Below are positions 34,054 through 45,251 of a stretch of 64,000 nt of DNA, piece after piece. Location of the stretch: contig CM055106.1 of NCBI GenBank assembly GCA_029204225.1, forward strand, positions 10,954,539 through 11,018,538, given 5' to 3'. Under the pieces are notes generated by a model, which saw only the letters and a list, made by a program, of their open reading frames with translations, ran no database searches and was not told where the DNA came from. A program made the position numbers and the translations under genes. The stretch is from Diphasiastrum complanatum. Taxonomy: Eukaryota; Streptophyta; Lycopodiopsida; Lycopodiales; Lycopodiaceae. How positions within the stretch are numbered: the stretch's first letter is position 1; each line of letters begins with the position of its first letter.

Positions 34054-34515
34054 TGTTGGAAGAAGGAATGACGATTCGATAAGTCGAAATCTTTGAATGA
34101 ACTATCGAGTGCAACGGAATGAGCCTTCTTTCTATGTATGACTACACCTATCAATATTTGAACAAAGGTATAATGGCAAAAGTCACGTTCAATCTTTTAG
34201 CATGTAACTTTGAAATCATTAGCTTTATCATGTAGGACAGCTAAACATGTTGCAGATCACAATTGGCCGTTAGCCATACTGCGTTGTCATCCATCCAGTT
34301 AGGACTTCCTAGTAATTTACTTGAAAAATAGTTAGGGCAAGTCTTTAGCTTCATATCATGTGGAACAATAACTGCCTTTGAAGTAGTCAATTCTTTGACG
34401 TTCGTCGAAGTCATCGATATGTCGTAGGTTGTCCGATATCAGCACCACCTATTGAGCAATTCCTGAGTATTTCTGCAGACTGTGTAGAAACACGTATAAA
34501 ACCGCAGGACTGAAT
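34054..34515 (-). repeat. Copia 5' LTR, inner end certain, outer end unknown
   Basis: Plus-strand TGTTGGAA immediately follows the primer site, so this is the inner end of a 5' LTR of a minus-strand element, with the same ending as the LTRs at 50619 and 54664. I could not find the opposite end (TTCCAACA) or a second copy; the upper limit is an approximate guess. Confidence 0.5.
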
Positions 34516-36857
34516 AAATGAATGGACATAGATTAGAGATCGATTATTTGGATGAATTTATCCCGATAGTAGAATAATCTAACACTAGAGACAACAATGG
34601 GTTGATGAGCAAAGGTCATGCTTACAAAGTAAAGTATTCTTCCCACACAGTATTTCACTGGTCTACAATGGACAGACAAGGACGAACCCACTTCTGAGAA
34701 AGGAAGATTTGTCATAAAATGTGTGTCTCCTTCATCGATGGGTGGACAGTAACCTCCCATCTGATTTTTTGATAGTATTTTTTCTCAAGAAATGACTCTA
34801 AATGCAACGATGGAGTAGAGGCTCTTTGTGGACTTCTTGGTGATTGGTTTCCACTCATGGAATGAGCTGCATTTGGCGATAAAACAGAAGCGGTTCTCAA
34901 CAAAGAGAATTTGCTTCATAATTGTACTTGACAAAAGTGAGTCTTCTCTCAGCAATCTATAGTGACGAAAATTGATTTACAGAATGTGTTGGTAAGAAAA
35001 GGTGAAGTGCCTTACAAAAACAATCCATGGTAATGGGTATCTCTCTCACAGATTCTCTGAACATGTAGCTATCTTTGGCTATTAGCTCACAACATAGAGG
35101 CGCACTCATTTGTGTCAACGATCTGACTCTGGACCATCGCAATTCATCAATCATTCATAAGAGTGACTCTCCACTCCAATTTCATACACGAATCTTCAGG
35201 GTACATCCCTCAAAGCAACTTTCTTTCATACTAGAAAACCCCCTCACAAGATGATCTTGATGTTGATTAAAAACAACACAACCCCCCATAAACATGTAAT
35301 CCAAGGAGGCTCTCAACTCATGATTCAATTCTATATCTCATATAAGATGAAATATAACAAGCACTCATAAGCAAAGGATCTCACTTGATGAAAATTAATA
35401 AGCATAGATCAAAGGAAAATAGGCATCCAAGAGCATGAGATTTCAATAACAAACTCACTCAAAAGAATCAATCTCTCAACAATACAATACATCTCTCACT
35501 CAATCGAACAACCTCTCTCAAGCAAGCAAGCTCTCAAACAATGCAAAGGAATTACAAACCAAATCTGCTAAGCATGCTCAACACCACACTATTACAAGAA
35601 GTCCATTAACTCTAATATAATGAAAATCCACAAAGAGTGGGCTCCTTGTTATAGCCAAACCCCAATGGTATCCCTTCAATATGGTATTTGGCCAATGCGC
35701 AGGCACCTCGTGCCCCTCAAACCCTTCTTGCCACATGTCCATCCCTCTTTGGAAGGTTTCCCAAGTTGGAAGGTCCTCCAAGTTGGATTCCTATTAAATA
35801 GCATGTGCTTTGGAGGGTGGAGCATTGAATGTTGGTCTTGGTCAAGTCTTCTGACCCAAGTAATTTGTCACTCTTCCTAGGTCTTTTAGCTTCCAAGGCC
35901 CTTTCTCCATTATTACCCAAATGTTTGGGTGGTACCCTTTGTCAACCCCTATGGTTGTAGATGGCCTCCATTTTTCTTAGTACCCCCTTTACCTTTCCTT
36001 GGTTTTCCCAGGTTGTGTGCACTACTTGGCTTGTTGGTCAGGTTTAGGTTTTGTTGGGTTATTGACTTGGCCCGCATTATCTGCTTAGTACTCAAAACTT
36101 GCCTAAATTTTGTCATTAGGGTTTTAACAATTTTTTTGGCATTGTCACAACATTTTTCGGCCCCAATTTTTTACAACACTTTTCTTTGCCGATTTTTTCC
36201 TTCGAAATGACTTTTTTCAGCATCCATGACTAGGGAGGGCTCCCTCGACAAACCAGTTTCCCTGAAAAATACACTAGGCAATCATATATCAGTAGAAATT
36301 GACTTGGTACATGGTGAAATTTTAGCACAGCTATGGCGGCTATTTTCAATTCCACAACTGGCCAATTTAAGAAGCCACAGAAACTCCATTTTTTAGGTTT
36401 AACACATAGCCTTCTTCAACATGTGGCCTTAGGTGCTCTTCAAGACACATTTTAACACATAGCCTTTTCAACACGTGGCCTTAGGTGCTCTGCAAGACAC
36501 ATTTAAGCCTCAGTTGTAGAGACACTAATAGAACTTTGATATTGTTATACATATACAAATACCCTATCAACCACAACATTTACTTGTGAACAAAGTTTTA
36601 CTAAACCAAGATTCTTTCCTAAAGGAATAGAAATCCTCTTTTGAAAAGTTTTGATCTACCTCAAACATTAAAGAATCAAAACCATTCGCTTATGGACCCG
36701 GGATGTATCATGATTTAATGTCACTTCCTTCAAAGACATGAGGCTTTAAAAGGGCTACAGCAGAGTGTCATGATGGAGCCTCTTTGGAATGCTATGAGCA
36801 AAAAACAAAAGCACCAAGACTCCTTGTAACAAGCTGTTAGTCCCTTACAAAAGTGGT
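34516..36857. other. Non-coding stretch; no gene recognised
   Basis: Frames here are short and lack motifs. A CACTATTACAAGAAG string near 35586 resembles CACTA transposon ends but has no partner. From 36399 a tandem duplication is present, listed separately. The part below 36858 should be the internal leader of the short-LTR element whose primer site lies at 36858-36870. Confidence 0.4.
36399..36504. repeat. Tandem duplication, two units of 52-54 bp
   Basis: TAACACATAGCCTT, then GTGGCCTTAGGTGCTCT and CAAGACACATTT, occur twice in succession (36399-36452 and 36453-36504) with three or four differences. Confidence 0.85.
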
Positions 36858-36870
36858 GGCTCTGATACCA
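36858..36870 (-). other. Copia-type primer binding site
   Basis: GGCTCTGATACCA on the plus strand is a second exact complement of the initiator tRNA-Met end on the minus strand. It is followed directly by TGTCACAG, the inner end of a putative LTR. Confidence 0.8.
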
Positions 36871-37168
36871 TGTCACAGAAACATGGAAACGAAAGAAAGT
36901 GCACACAAGAACAGAGACAGAACACAATATGGAAGACTAGATAAAACTTCATTTAGCATTCACGTTTTCAAAAATATAAGTACAAAAATGCTCTACCTGT
37001 ATGGAGCTTGCTAAACTTAAGCAAACTACTTACCTAACTTCCTACAAATTAGCTAACCCTAACTTGCCTACTGTTTTCCTACAAATCTGGTACTCTGCTA
37101 TCTTCTAATCTGATGTCTACTACAACAATAGGTGAGGCCACATGGATGCCCCAGTGGCCATCATGACA
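36871..37168 (-). repeat. Short LTR candidate, about 298 bp
   Basis: The segment begins TGTCACAG right after the primer site and can be closed by ATCATGACA at 37160-37168, giving 5-bp inverted ends TGTCA/TGACA. No coding sequence lies on the internal side for at least 600 bases, so this may be a short LTR of a non-autonomous element. A second copy was not found. Confidence 0.45.
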
Positions 37169-37859
37169 GGCTACTTGAGTTATGATTCTGCAACAACATG
37201 CACAAGAGTTTCAAGCAATCAATTACAATAGTTACATGCACAAGTGTTTCAAATGATCACTTAAATGTTAAAAATTGAGTGGTAAGCCAAGGTCCAATCC
37301 TCAAAAGTTGAGACCGCATCTACTTTTATCCTTCCAAATTGACTCCCTTCCAAATTCCATTGACCAACTCCAACAAAGTATTGCCTTTGCAATATAAGAC
37401 AAGGCAAAAACTAACGTGTCAATTCTTCATTCGTCAATTATGGTACGAATTGGTTGGTGGGAGCAAGCCTAATAGTGCCACCAACAAGTCTGGATGCTCC
37501 CAGCCCATGCATATCACGCTTGATAGGAATATAAGGATTGTGTGCTTGTCTTGTTTTAGTGAGGAGTGTTTGTTGGTCGCTTCAAGGGGATTTCCTTTAT
37601 TGATTTGGCCTCGTCGTACGAGCTACAGCTGCCCATCGCTTGCTTCACAAATCTCCATCTGTCATCTCTTGTGAGGTGTTTCCGCGTCTGATTTTGGGTA
37701 GAAGAAGCTGAGCGCAATTGCGGAGGATTGTGTGTGCATGGTGCTAAGCTAGAGTCTTATCAGTGAAGCAAGTAAAATTAGATCTGCATCAACGTTTTGG
37801 CGATCGGCGGTGAGGCAGCTGAAAGTTTGGGTTTAGGTTTGGGGAAGGAAGGGGGAATA

Positions 37860-40699
37860 ATGGGCGCTAACTCTGAGGTTGGATCTCCCCTTAAATCCGC
37901 TGCCCTGTTAGAACAGATGAAAGCTCATCTGGAGTCTGACGCTGGCAAAGATTTGCAGGAAAAAATTGGGTTGGTGTACGAGATCAAAATAGCTCCAAAG
38001 GTCCGTCCTTGCTTTATTTTGCCATCTACTTTTTGGATTAGAGATGATGTGACAGTTTTCGAAGCTCTTTGGAAGTAAACTTTTTTTCTACAATAGCATC
38101 TTTTTTTGTGTTGAAAGACGTAGATATTGGAGTATCGAAGTTGCTCTTCTTTCTAAATGGGGCTATTTCATTGTGAGCATTTTCTCTAATCAATAGCGGA
38201 TTTCTGTTTGAGTTCTTGAGCTCGCAAGCGAGTCACAGGCATGTTAGTGGACTGAATTGCAAGTCAAAAACCCTATGCGCACTTTAGGTCCGCTTTCATT
38301 GTGAAGGCTAGTTCTTATGATCCTTCACTTGTTATTGAATCATTTTCTGGGAAATAAATATATCTGCATGTCAGTTGTTAGGAATGTAAATTCTATATAG
38401 TCTGGAATTTTGAAGCTTGAAGCCGCTTGATCATATGAAGCTTTCCATTTCACATTTTTCATGCATGTTGATATAGCACCGATTTGGTTGTGGAGATTCA
38501 TACAGATACGGTTGCAAATGGGGATATGGTAAATTTCTCTTTGGTCTAAGATGTATTTGGGCTTCAAAAAAAGATAAGTTTTGTATAAGTGATCAAACGA
38601 AGTCTGTGATACCAATCATTTTTTTGCCTCAACTTGCAAAGGCAAGACTAAATGCTCTAGAGGTCAAGGGGAGCAGTAGAAATCGGTCAAGTTTGCTCTA
38701 AGACTTACTTTATGCATGTAATCAGAAGATGAGCATACTTTCAATCCAGGACATTCCTCAGGGCCTCCAATGAAGGTTGAGCCCAAGCTGCCATGCCAGG
38801 CGTGGTTGAAAATACAATCATCAGTAACCAGACGTAACAACGTTTGCTCAGCACAACCAGCTGCAATCTGATTGCCATAAATGAAATTTCAGATGCCAAA
38901 CAGGGATTCAATGGTGATTCTGGCTGATAAATGACAATTGTAGTCAGCTTCTTGCAAAATCAGCCGGACTTTTATGAGGAAGATTTTTCATCTGCTTTTC
39001 ATCTGTCAGTAGAGAAGATTTTTCTGACTTCTTTATGGCATCAAGTTTGGCCTCTTATTGTTTGCTCCAAACCATGGCTGAGCTTGCAGGCGATTCAAGT
39101 TTTTCACTTAAGGAGATCAAAGAACTAAATAGTTGGTTTGAAGTGTTTGTTTCAGAACTCAGTTGGACTTGTCACTGTTAAACTTGAACTTTGTATGACC
39201 AGTTAGAAGTTGAAGTGTTTACTACAGTATGTTCTAGAACAATGTATCAAAAAATTGTCTTGCATCTATAGGGACGCTTATTCCTCTAGAATTCTATTGA
39301 CAGGTGTTTTTCTTCTTAATGAATTTTTGAAGTTTGCTTATGTGCCCTCCTCTCTCTTGCATATACAAATAGCGAAGCTCTCTTCCATTGTGGCATTGTT
39401 GTCTTAAAGTTTCATAAATTACTTGCATGACACCCTTATTTTAGTTGATGGATTGGAAGAGCAACATTTTCTGAAAATAAAATTTACTAAGATTGTCTTC
39501 ATCGATAGATGGGCGACAAAAGGGTTACCATCTATGAGGTGTAATATACAGATTACTTTGACTACACACGCTGAGTACATGTAGTTTATTTTCATTATGC
39601 CATTGGCAGTGCTTCCTTGTATTGTTCAGAAGATTAAGATAAGGTTTTCAGCCCCATGTTGGCCTCTTATATTTTGATGCATAGAAGCACTCAATGTGGC
39701 CTATGCATCTCACTATAGTCATTCAGAGCTGGTTACCTTCATGGCAAAATCCACATATATTTTCCTTGTATCATATTTCCTTCTTTGTAAAAGGTCGTGT
39801 ATCGATTCTTGTCTGAGGTTTAATCATATAAAGGATATCTGACACGTGCACTATCTATATGCATTTTTTTCCTCTATTAATTGCTCCGGATGTTTCATAG
39901 ATGTTTATGGAAGGGGTTGCTTATACTTGTTCTTTATGAGCTTTACATGGTTTGAATTTCATTCCCTTGCTGATGGTGTGTTTCTTTATCAAGTTTCTTA
40001 TAGCATATTATTTTGAAGGTATTGGCTTAATGAGCTATTTCTGGTGTTCTGATTAAAGTTCTCACTGGCTGGAGCAGAAAATAGGGATTGATGAAGAAAC
40101 GTTTGTGGTTGACCTCAAGAACAGCAAGGTTTTAAAAGGTGACATATCTTTTTACAAGATAACGTTATTAATGTGTAGAGAAAGATAAGATGTCTAGGTA
40201 CTGTTCTGTAGCAAGCGATTTTCCTGTATGAGAAAAAAACACTGAGAAGACATAAATTATAGAAGGCTCTTAGTTTTATTTGATGCTATGGTGATGACTG
40301 GAAGCAGGAAAGGCTGAAGGAAAGCCAGATGCTTCATTTTCATTTGTTGATGGAGATTTTCTTGCTGTCGCTACCGGCAAGATGAATCCTCAAATGGCTT
40401 TCATAAGGTCCTTGTTCATTGATTTTTCATATATGATTAGTTTTGTACTCAGTACAACGTATGAACAAATGAATATTTTGCTTTTGACATTTAGAGGCAG
40501 CTGCAAGACATGCTAATCAATGTTAGTGTTTCCCATATGCTGTCATGTGCGTTGATGCTGATGCACAAGATAGAGGTTTATAATTGACTAGTGCAAGTTG
40601 TGTTGTTTGTCATTTAGAGGCAAGATGAAGATAAAGGGGAGTATGAGTGCTGCTCAAAAGTTCACTCCAGACATCTTCCCAAAACCTTCGAAGCTGTGA
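37860..40699 (+). CDS. SCP2: Sterol carrier protein 2 (SCP2 domain), four exons
   Basis: Coding exons are 37860-38000, 40078-40138, 40308-40407 and 40618-40699, with introns of 2077, 169 and 210 bp. All begin GT and end AG, and the phases fit (0, 1, 0). The ATG at 37860 (MGANSEVGSPLKSAALLEQM) is chosen because the in-frame codon further upstream is only TTG. The 127-residue product is nearly all one SCP2 domain: MKAHLESDAGKDLQEKIGLV, IDEETFVVDLKN, KPDASFSFVDGDFLAVATGK, MNPQMAFIRGKMKIKGSMSA and AQKFTPDIFPKPSKL. The last three residues, SKL, are a type 1 peroxisomal targeting signal. Plant SCP2 is a small peroxisomal lipid-transfer protein that binds sterols, fatty acids and acyl-CoAs; that is family knowledge. 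The length and exon pattern fit, and no stop or shift was seen. No other gene is near. Confidence 0.95.
40488..40499 (+). other. Duplicate of the SCP2 exon-4 splice acceptor inside intron 3
   Basis: CATTTAGAGGCA occurs here and again at 40611-40622, where it forms the real acceptor (TTTAG|AGGCAAG). Use of this first copy would add a reading that reaches a TAA six codons later. Confidence 0.7.
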
Positions 40700-41354
40700 A
40701 CAAGAATTTCCATCACTATGTTGTACGACCTTAGCTCATGCATTTGAAGGTGGACCTAAGGCAACTGAACTTTTCAAATTGAGTTGCTATTGTCGTATAG
40801 CTTTCTAATCAATTTGTGCTTTCCTACACACATCATCTTAACTCAAAAAGATGACACAATCTGGTTTTTATCAGTTAGCCATTACATTGTCATTGATAAT
40901 CACTATTGTACACTTTGTTGTTTTCCTCTATTGGTTTTAATGAACAATTCAAAGTTCTTTTGGGACATGGCCAATAATCATATTGGTGGGTTTGTTTACA
41001 AGCAACTATCTTGTTACCTTTAATCCTTTAAATACTCATCTTCATCAGTTATTGCCATGCAAGGCTTATGTGTAAGGATATGTCAAACCCTTGTCACTAG
41101 CTTTCAATCATCTTGGTAGTTTTCATATACAATTTCTTACTATTTGACAATCATCGTTTTGAAAGATGCATGAAATTTCTTATCTGCTGTTTAAACAAAT
41201 CAGATTATTTTTGTAGAGTGGAGCTCCTTGTAGTGCTCCCCCGGGATCCCTCCCCCCCAGCCCACACACACCCACACCCACACCCACACTACTTAAATAA
41301 TTTATGGGATAAAAGGTGAATCCTCACCTCGTGTCAATTGGCAGGGGGTCCATA

Positions 41355-41358
<4 letters not shown>
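40700..41358. other. SCP2 3' untranslated region and downstream flank
   Basis: The transcript end probably lies in the first few hundred bases; no strong AATAAA was identified. Near 41240-41290 is a CCCACACCCACACC-type tract. Confidence 0.4.

Positions 41359-41430
<72 letters not shown>
41359..41430. repeat. Compound microsatellite (TC)n(AC)n
   Basis: About 21 TC units (41359-41400) are followed directly by 15 AC units (41401-41430). Confidence 0.95.
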
Positions 41431-41432
<2 letters not shown>

Positions 41433-41601
41433 ATATTTCTCTCTCACTCCCTCTAGGCACCACTTTTGCCATCCATCTTGACTAGCCATCCAAGAATGTG
41501 CTAGTTTCTTAGACTTGTTGCAAAAGGTGTGTTTTGCTAGCAAGTCTTGAGCAAGCATATACTTGAGACATTTCTAATGACATGAGAGCTAAATTTTTCT
41601 T

Positions 41602-41770
41602 TTTGCATACTTTATTTAGCAACCAAGGGTGGTTGTATACAACATATATACAACTTGCCCCATTTACGAAACTGGGCTCCTTCGATGTCACTATACAATG
41701 GTTAGGATTTGAGTTGGCAACTTTTTGGTGGCATTCAACAACTCTACCCATACATCCCACTGCGATGGAT
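41602..41770 (-). repeat. Short interspersed repeat, copy 2 (SINE-like)
   Basis: This is the relative of 26581-26756, in the same orientation. On the minus strand it reads GCAGTGGGATGTATGGGTAG and later CAACTCAAATCC, in the positions of A and B boxes. It lies about 0.9 kb downstream of SCP2. Confidence 0.45.
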
Positions 41771-43104
41771 AGCCCTAACTATTACTATATGTACTTGAGA
41801 CAAATTATTATAGAATTCATTGAAGTAGAATTCATTATAGCATGGTTTTTGTTTTTGAACTATTAAGTAAAGAATACCCAACAATGATGTCCCACCCATT
41901 AGAGGCGAGGAACTAGATAAAGTCATGTCAAGGGCTTACCAACAAGTAAAAAAATATTGTAGTTCTAATTTAAGAAAACCTTAATACTTGTATTGCGCAT
42001 GAGAATGAGGGAAAACAACTAAACACTATTTCACAACACCAACAAATATATGTTGTCCAAGAGAGCAAGGGTGAGTGACCAATCGCTCTATTATTTTCAT
42101 AAGAAAAGGTAATGTGCTAGGATTAGTGAGAATGGGTATCATATTAAATCTGTATTTTGGGTAAGTAAATTTTTTTTTGTGTCATCACTATTTATCAAAC
42201 AAGATTATGCTAATAAAGGTGACTTTGCTACTCGAGCTCATATGGAGAGAATTTCTCTTTCTATGATGGTTGATTGTTGACTTGGATGTTCCATTATAGT
42301 TTGTAATTTTTTAGTTTTTCCAAGTTTCGAATACTATATGTTGATTTTTTAACAGAACTTTTAAATTTTGTTGCAACACAATCATCAAAAATTTGACTTA
42401 CAACTTTCAAACGCTATCATGAACATGCTTATTGTCGGATATATTATTATGATAGATTAGTAAGTCATTTAGTAGCTTGGGCGGGTGGATGGGGTTTAGT
42501 AGTTAGCGTATCCTCAAATCTTTAAGCTTAAGCAAAATATGCTTAATTACTAATTCATATGACAATAGAAACCTACAATGTTCATAGACTGTAAGGAGCT
42601 CAAACACGTAGAAGCCTGCAAAACATTTATTGGTAGGTGAAATATAGGCTTTATTGGGAAGCAATCAGTCATCATAATATAATACAAAGAATGTGTTGTT
42701 GTCAAACATAAACTAGAGATAAATACTTGCAAAAAGTAAAAAAAAAATGTGTCGTGATTCTCTTTAGGTTGTTGGTGTATAAGGTGGTTATCCAACCTCC
42801 ATTGACTTGGCAAAGCTTCAATGATGTAGAAGTACACATGATCTCATTGATAAAGGGCTACAAGTTCTAAAGGAAAACTTTAGGTCCTACAATTTTTTAA
42901 ATTTGAGTTCAAATTTGTTAATGAAAGTGTTTTACGTTTATTACTTGCCAAAGTTAAGTTATAGAGTACTTTCATTGAACTTTATTCAGAAATCTTTCAA
43001 ACTTGGAACATTTGTCTTTCTTGACATATTGTTTATGTATCTTTGCAAATCTTCTCTTAGGGAGGTGGTCAGCCACTTAAATGAATTTCTTGAATTTTTT
43101 CCTC
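41771..43104. other. AT-rich non-coding stretch
   Basis: No domain, RNA gene or clear repeat copy was recognised. Confidence 0.45.
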
Positions 43105-43156
43105 TGTGTGTGTGTGTGTGTGCGCGCGCGCGCGTGCGCGTGTGCACGTGCGCATG
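43105..43156. repeat. Perfect 52-bp alternating pyrimidine-purine tract
   Basis: A run of TG dinucleotides passes into CG dinucleotides and then mixed TG/CG/CA, with strict pyrimidine-purine alternation throughout. Such tracts favour left-handed Z-DNA under negative supercoiling. Confidence 0.9.
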
Positions 43157-43367
43157 ATGTGTCTAAACCTCAAGCTTGGAAATTTGGAATCATCCGTAGG
43201 TGATTCCAAATTGCATTAATTGGTTTGAATTGTCATTCCCAAGTGTGTTAATTGATCATTTCACTTGGCTAGCAATCCCAAAATTGCTTAGCTTCTTATT
43301 TGTGACATTACGAGATATGACAGGCAAAGAAAGAAAGTGAACATTTTTATGAACAGTTGAGACTAGT

Positions 43368-43383
43368 GTTAGAATAATAAATG
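43368..43383. repeat. Target-site duplication of the tRNA-like retroposon, left copy
   Basis: GTTAGAATAATAAATG is repeated exactly at 43468-43483. Confidence 0.9.
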
Positions 43384-43467
43384 CTTCTTGGTTTCCAAGG
43401 GGAGGCTCGAACCTGGGACCAAAGAAACTTTGGATGCCAAGCTAACCAGTTGAGCCAACCCCGTTGG
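43384..43467 (-). mobile_element. 84-bp tRNA-derived retroposon (minimal SINE)
   Basis: The minus strand reads GGGGTTGGCTCAACTGGTTA, with a polymerase III A box (TGGCTCAACTGG), and later CCCAGGTTCGAGCC, with a B box (GGTTCGAGCC). The two boxes have tRNA-like spacing, the anticodon-arm region forms CCAAA/TTTGG, and the 3' side ends CTCCCC before a short tail (TTGGAAACCAAGAAG). Exact 16-bp target duplications flank it. It lacks the longer body typical of plant SINEs. It could be a minimal SINE or a retroposed tRNA pseudogene; a working tRNA is unlikely since the acceptor stem pairs poorly. Confidence 0.75.
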
Positions 43468-43483
43468 GTTAGAATAATAAATG
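43468..43483. repeat. Target-site duplication of the tRNA-like retroposon, right copy
   Basis: This exact 16-base copy of 43368-43383 marks the insertion. Confidence 0.9.
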
Positions 43484-43673
43484 GTGTAATGCCATCTTTA
43501 CAGGTATAATGAGGACAAGGTCCTCAAAAAGTTATTCAATGTATTAGTTATTGTATCTTCAATAAAAAAAATAACAAATAGACTGCAATGCCTTTAGCAA
43601 TGTAAATTAATTAGATTTGATCCTTCACATGTGGGTAAGGAAGTATAATAGCTTCACCAAATATGAGGGGGCA

Positions 43674-43676
<3 letters not shown>

Positions 43677-43724
<48 letters not shown>
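43677..43724. repeat. Microsatellite (CT)n
   Basis: About 24 uninterrupted CT units. Confidence 0.95.
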
Positions 43725-43727
<3 letters not shown>

Positions 43728-43891
43728 TGGGCCACATGGTGGTTGCCTCTTGTGGGCAGCCTCCAAAAATGTGGGGGCAGGCCACATGTCAAAGGTAGAG
43801 TGCTACCTCCGGCCCACGTGTCGTCATTTGATTGGGCATGCCACCTCCAGAGGTAGAGCCAACGTCTATGTCAATCAATCATCGGATCCTT

Positions 43892-44467
43892 GATGTATGC
43901 AATGATCTCTACCAGGCCTGATCTTGCGTAAGTCATCAGCTCTTTTAGCAAATACTTGGCTAACCCTGGTATGATCCACCGGAAAGCTCTTCTACAAGTA
44001 ACAAGATATGTGCGAGCTACCATTGACCTATGCATCTGCTATGGAGAGACTGATCCATCAGATATATGAATTGGTCAGGCGATATAGACATTAGAAAATT
44101 GACTTCTAAATTTGTCTTCCTATTCAATAATGGTCCAATATCCTGGAACACTCGAAAGCAAATCTCCATCGCAATGTCTTCGACGGAATCAGAGTACATT
44201 GTAGCCTCTCAAGCTACTAAAGAGACAATTTGGTTGAGAAATCTATTGTCTGACATTGGCCTCAAACAAACTGCTCCAACAATTATACAGTGCAAAAATC
44301 AGAGTGCTATAGCATTATCGATCAATCCTAGATTTCACTCTAGGAGCAAGCACATCGAGATAAAGTACCATTATGTCAGGAGCAAAATACTCAACAAGGA
44401 GATGAATTTGAATTATTGCAGAACCCAATACATGGCAACTGATATCTTTACAAAAGAGTTAAATTAG
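43892..44467 (+). pseudogene. Ty1/copia reverse transcriptase end and RNase H
   Basis: The plus-strand frame reads MISTRPDLA*VISSFSKYLA and YVRATIDLCICYGETDPSDI, the end of the copia RT connection with stops. After a shift, frame 44066-44467 is open and carries RNase H: FLFNNGPISWNTRKQISIAM, SSTESEYIVASQATKETIWL, QCKNQSAIALSINPRFHSRS, KHIEIKYHYVR and DIFTKEL. These are the conserved copia RNase H blocks in order. The catalytic S-S-T-E is kept, but the D of CDNQ is K (CKNQSA). The LTR starts 74 bases downstream. The 5' part of the element is missing. Confidence 0.88.
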
Positions 44468-44540
44468 GAAGCACACAAGAATTTTTGTGCTATCTTGAAT
44501 TTGAAAATCAAGACATTCAAGGATACAAATTAAAGGTAGG

Positions 44541-45177
44541 TGTTGTGGATTCCTATCATCTCCATCCCTTAACTCATTGCTAATCTAGATCCATTCATTT
44601 GCTATGTAAATATTTGTGCAATCGCATATTCTACATAAATACACTAGTTTTTTAACAGATTGCAAAAACAAAAAGGATTCGATGACAGTGTTCTGTTGAC
44701 ACGGCCGAACTATCGATCTGAGTATCATCATCTATACAACCGTCTTCATCAACTATTCGGCTCTCTCGGAGTATTGTTTCAAAAAGATTGCGACTTTGTT
44801 TGCATTTCAGAATAGTACACATTTGACTTTACATTTTTCATTCCAGTAACATAAGTCGTGCTATGTCATGTAGAATGCATGATTGTTCAGTTTCGTTTGA
44901 TTCGTGATATGCAAATTAACTATTTCGTAGATTGAACTGTTCGTATGACTAATGATTCGTGTCGATTGTAATGCTCTAAGATCAGCTTTATTTCACTTCT
45001 GTAATTAAACCTAGATCAATCTAATTCGTGCATGTCTACGAAATTGATTGTATCGATCATCGATCCAAATGACTTCGAAGTTCGGATCAAGTAGAGCTAC
45101 CTTCAAGTTATCGAAGTAAAGCTCGAATCTGATAGATGTAGATTCATGCACCAAGGATTGTCTACTCAATCCCAACA
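44541..45177 (+). repeat. 3' LTR of the plus-strand copia element
   Basis: The LTR follows the purine-rich AAATTAAAGGTAGG, begins TGTTGTGGATT and is closed by AATCCCAACA at 45168-45177, giving TGTTG/CAACA inverted ends and a length of 637 bp. A TATA-like TACATAAATACA lies near 44632. The outer boundary is inferred from the inverted ends; no second copy is in the window. Confidence 0.65.
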
Positions 45178-45251
45178 CTCTTTGCTTGGCCCATAATCAA
45201 TGCTTGCGAAAAACCATTTTTACAGCCTAACGCAAAACCATGGGCTTTTTT

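Noticed and set aside
35584-35600. CACTATTACAAGAAG as a CACTA terminal repeat
   Set aside because: No inverted partner or transposase lies at a fitting distance; a single short match can be chance.
37797-37859. Upstream in-frame extension of SCP2 from a TTG
   Set aside because: Plant nuclear genes rarely start at TTG, the added residues match nothing in the family, and an ATG at 37860 gives normal length.
38001-38078. Extension of SCP2 exon 1 beyond 38000
   Set aside because: The open frame runs into the intron; the GT at 38001 and the next exon at 40078 restore the SCP2 domain.
43384-43467. A functional tRNA gene
   Set aside because: Polymerase III boxes are present but acceptor-stem pairing is poor and exact target duplications flank it, so a retroposon is the better reading.
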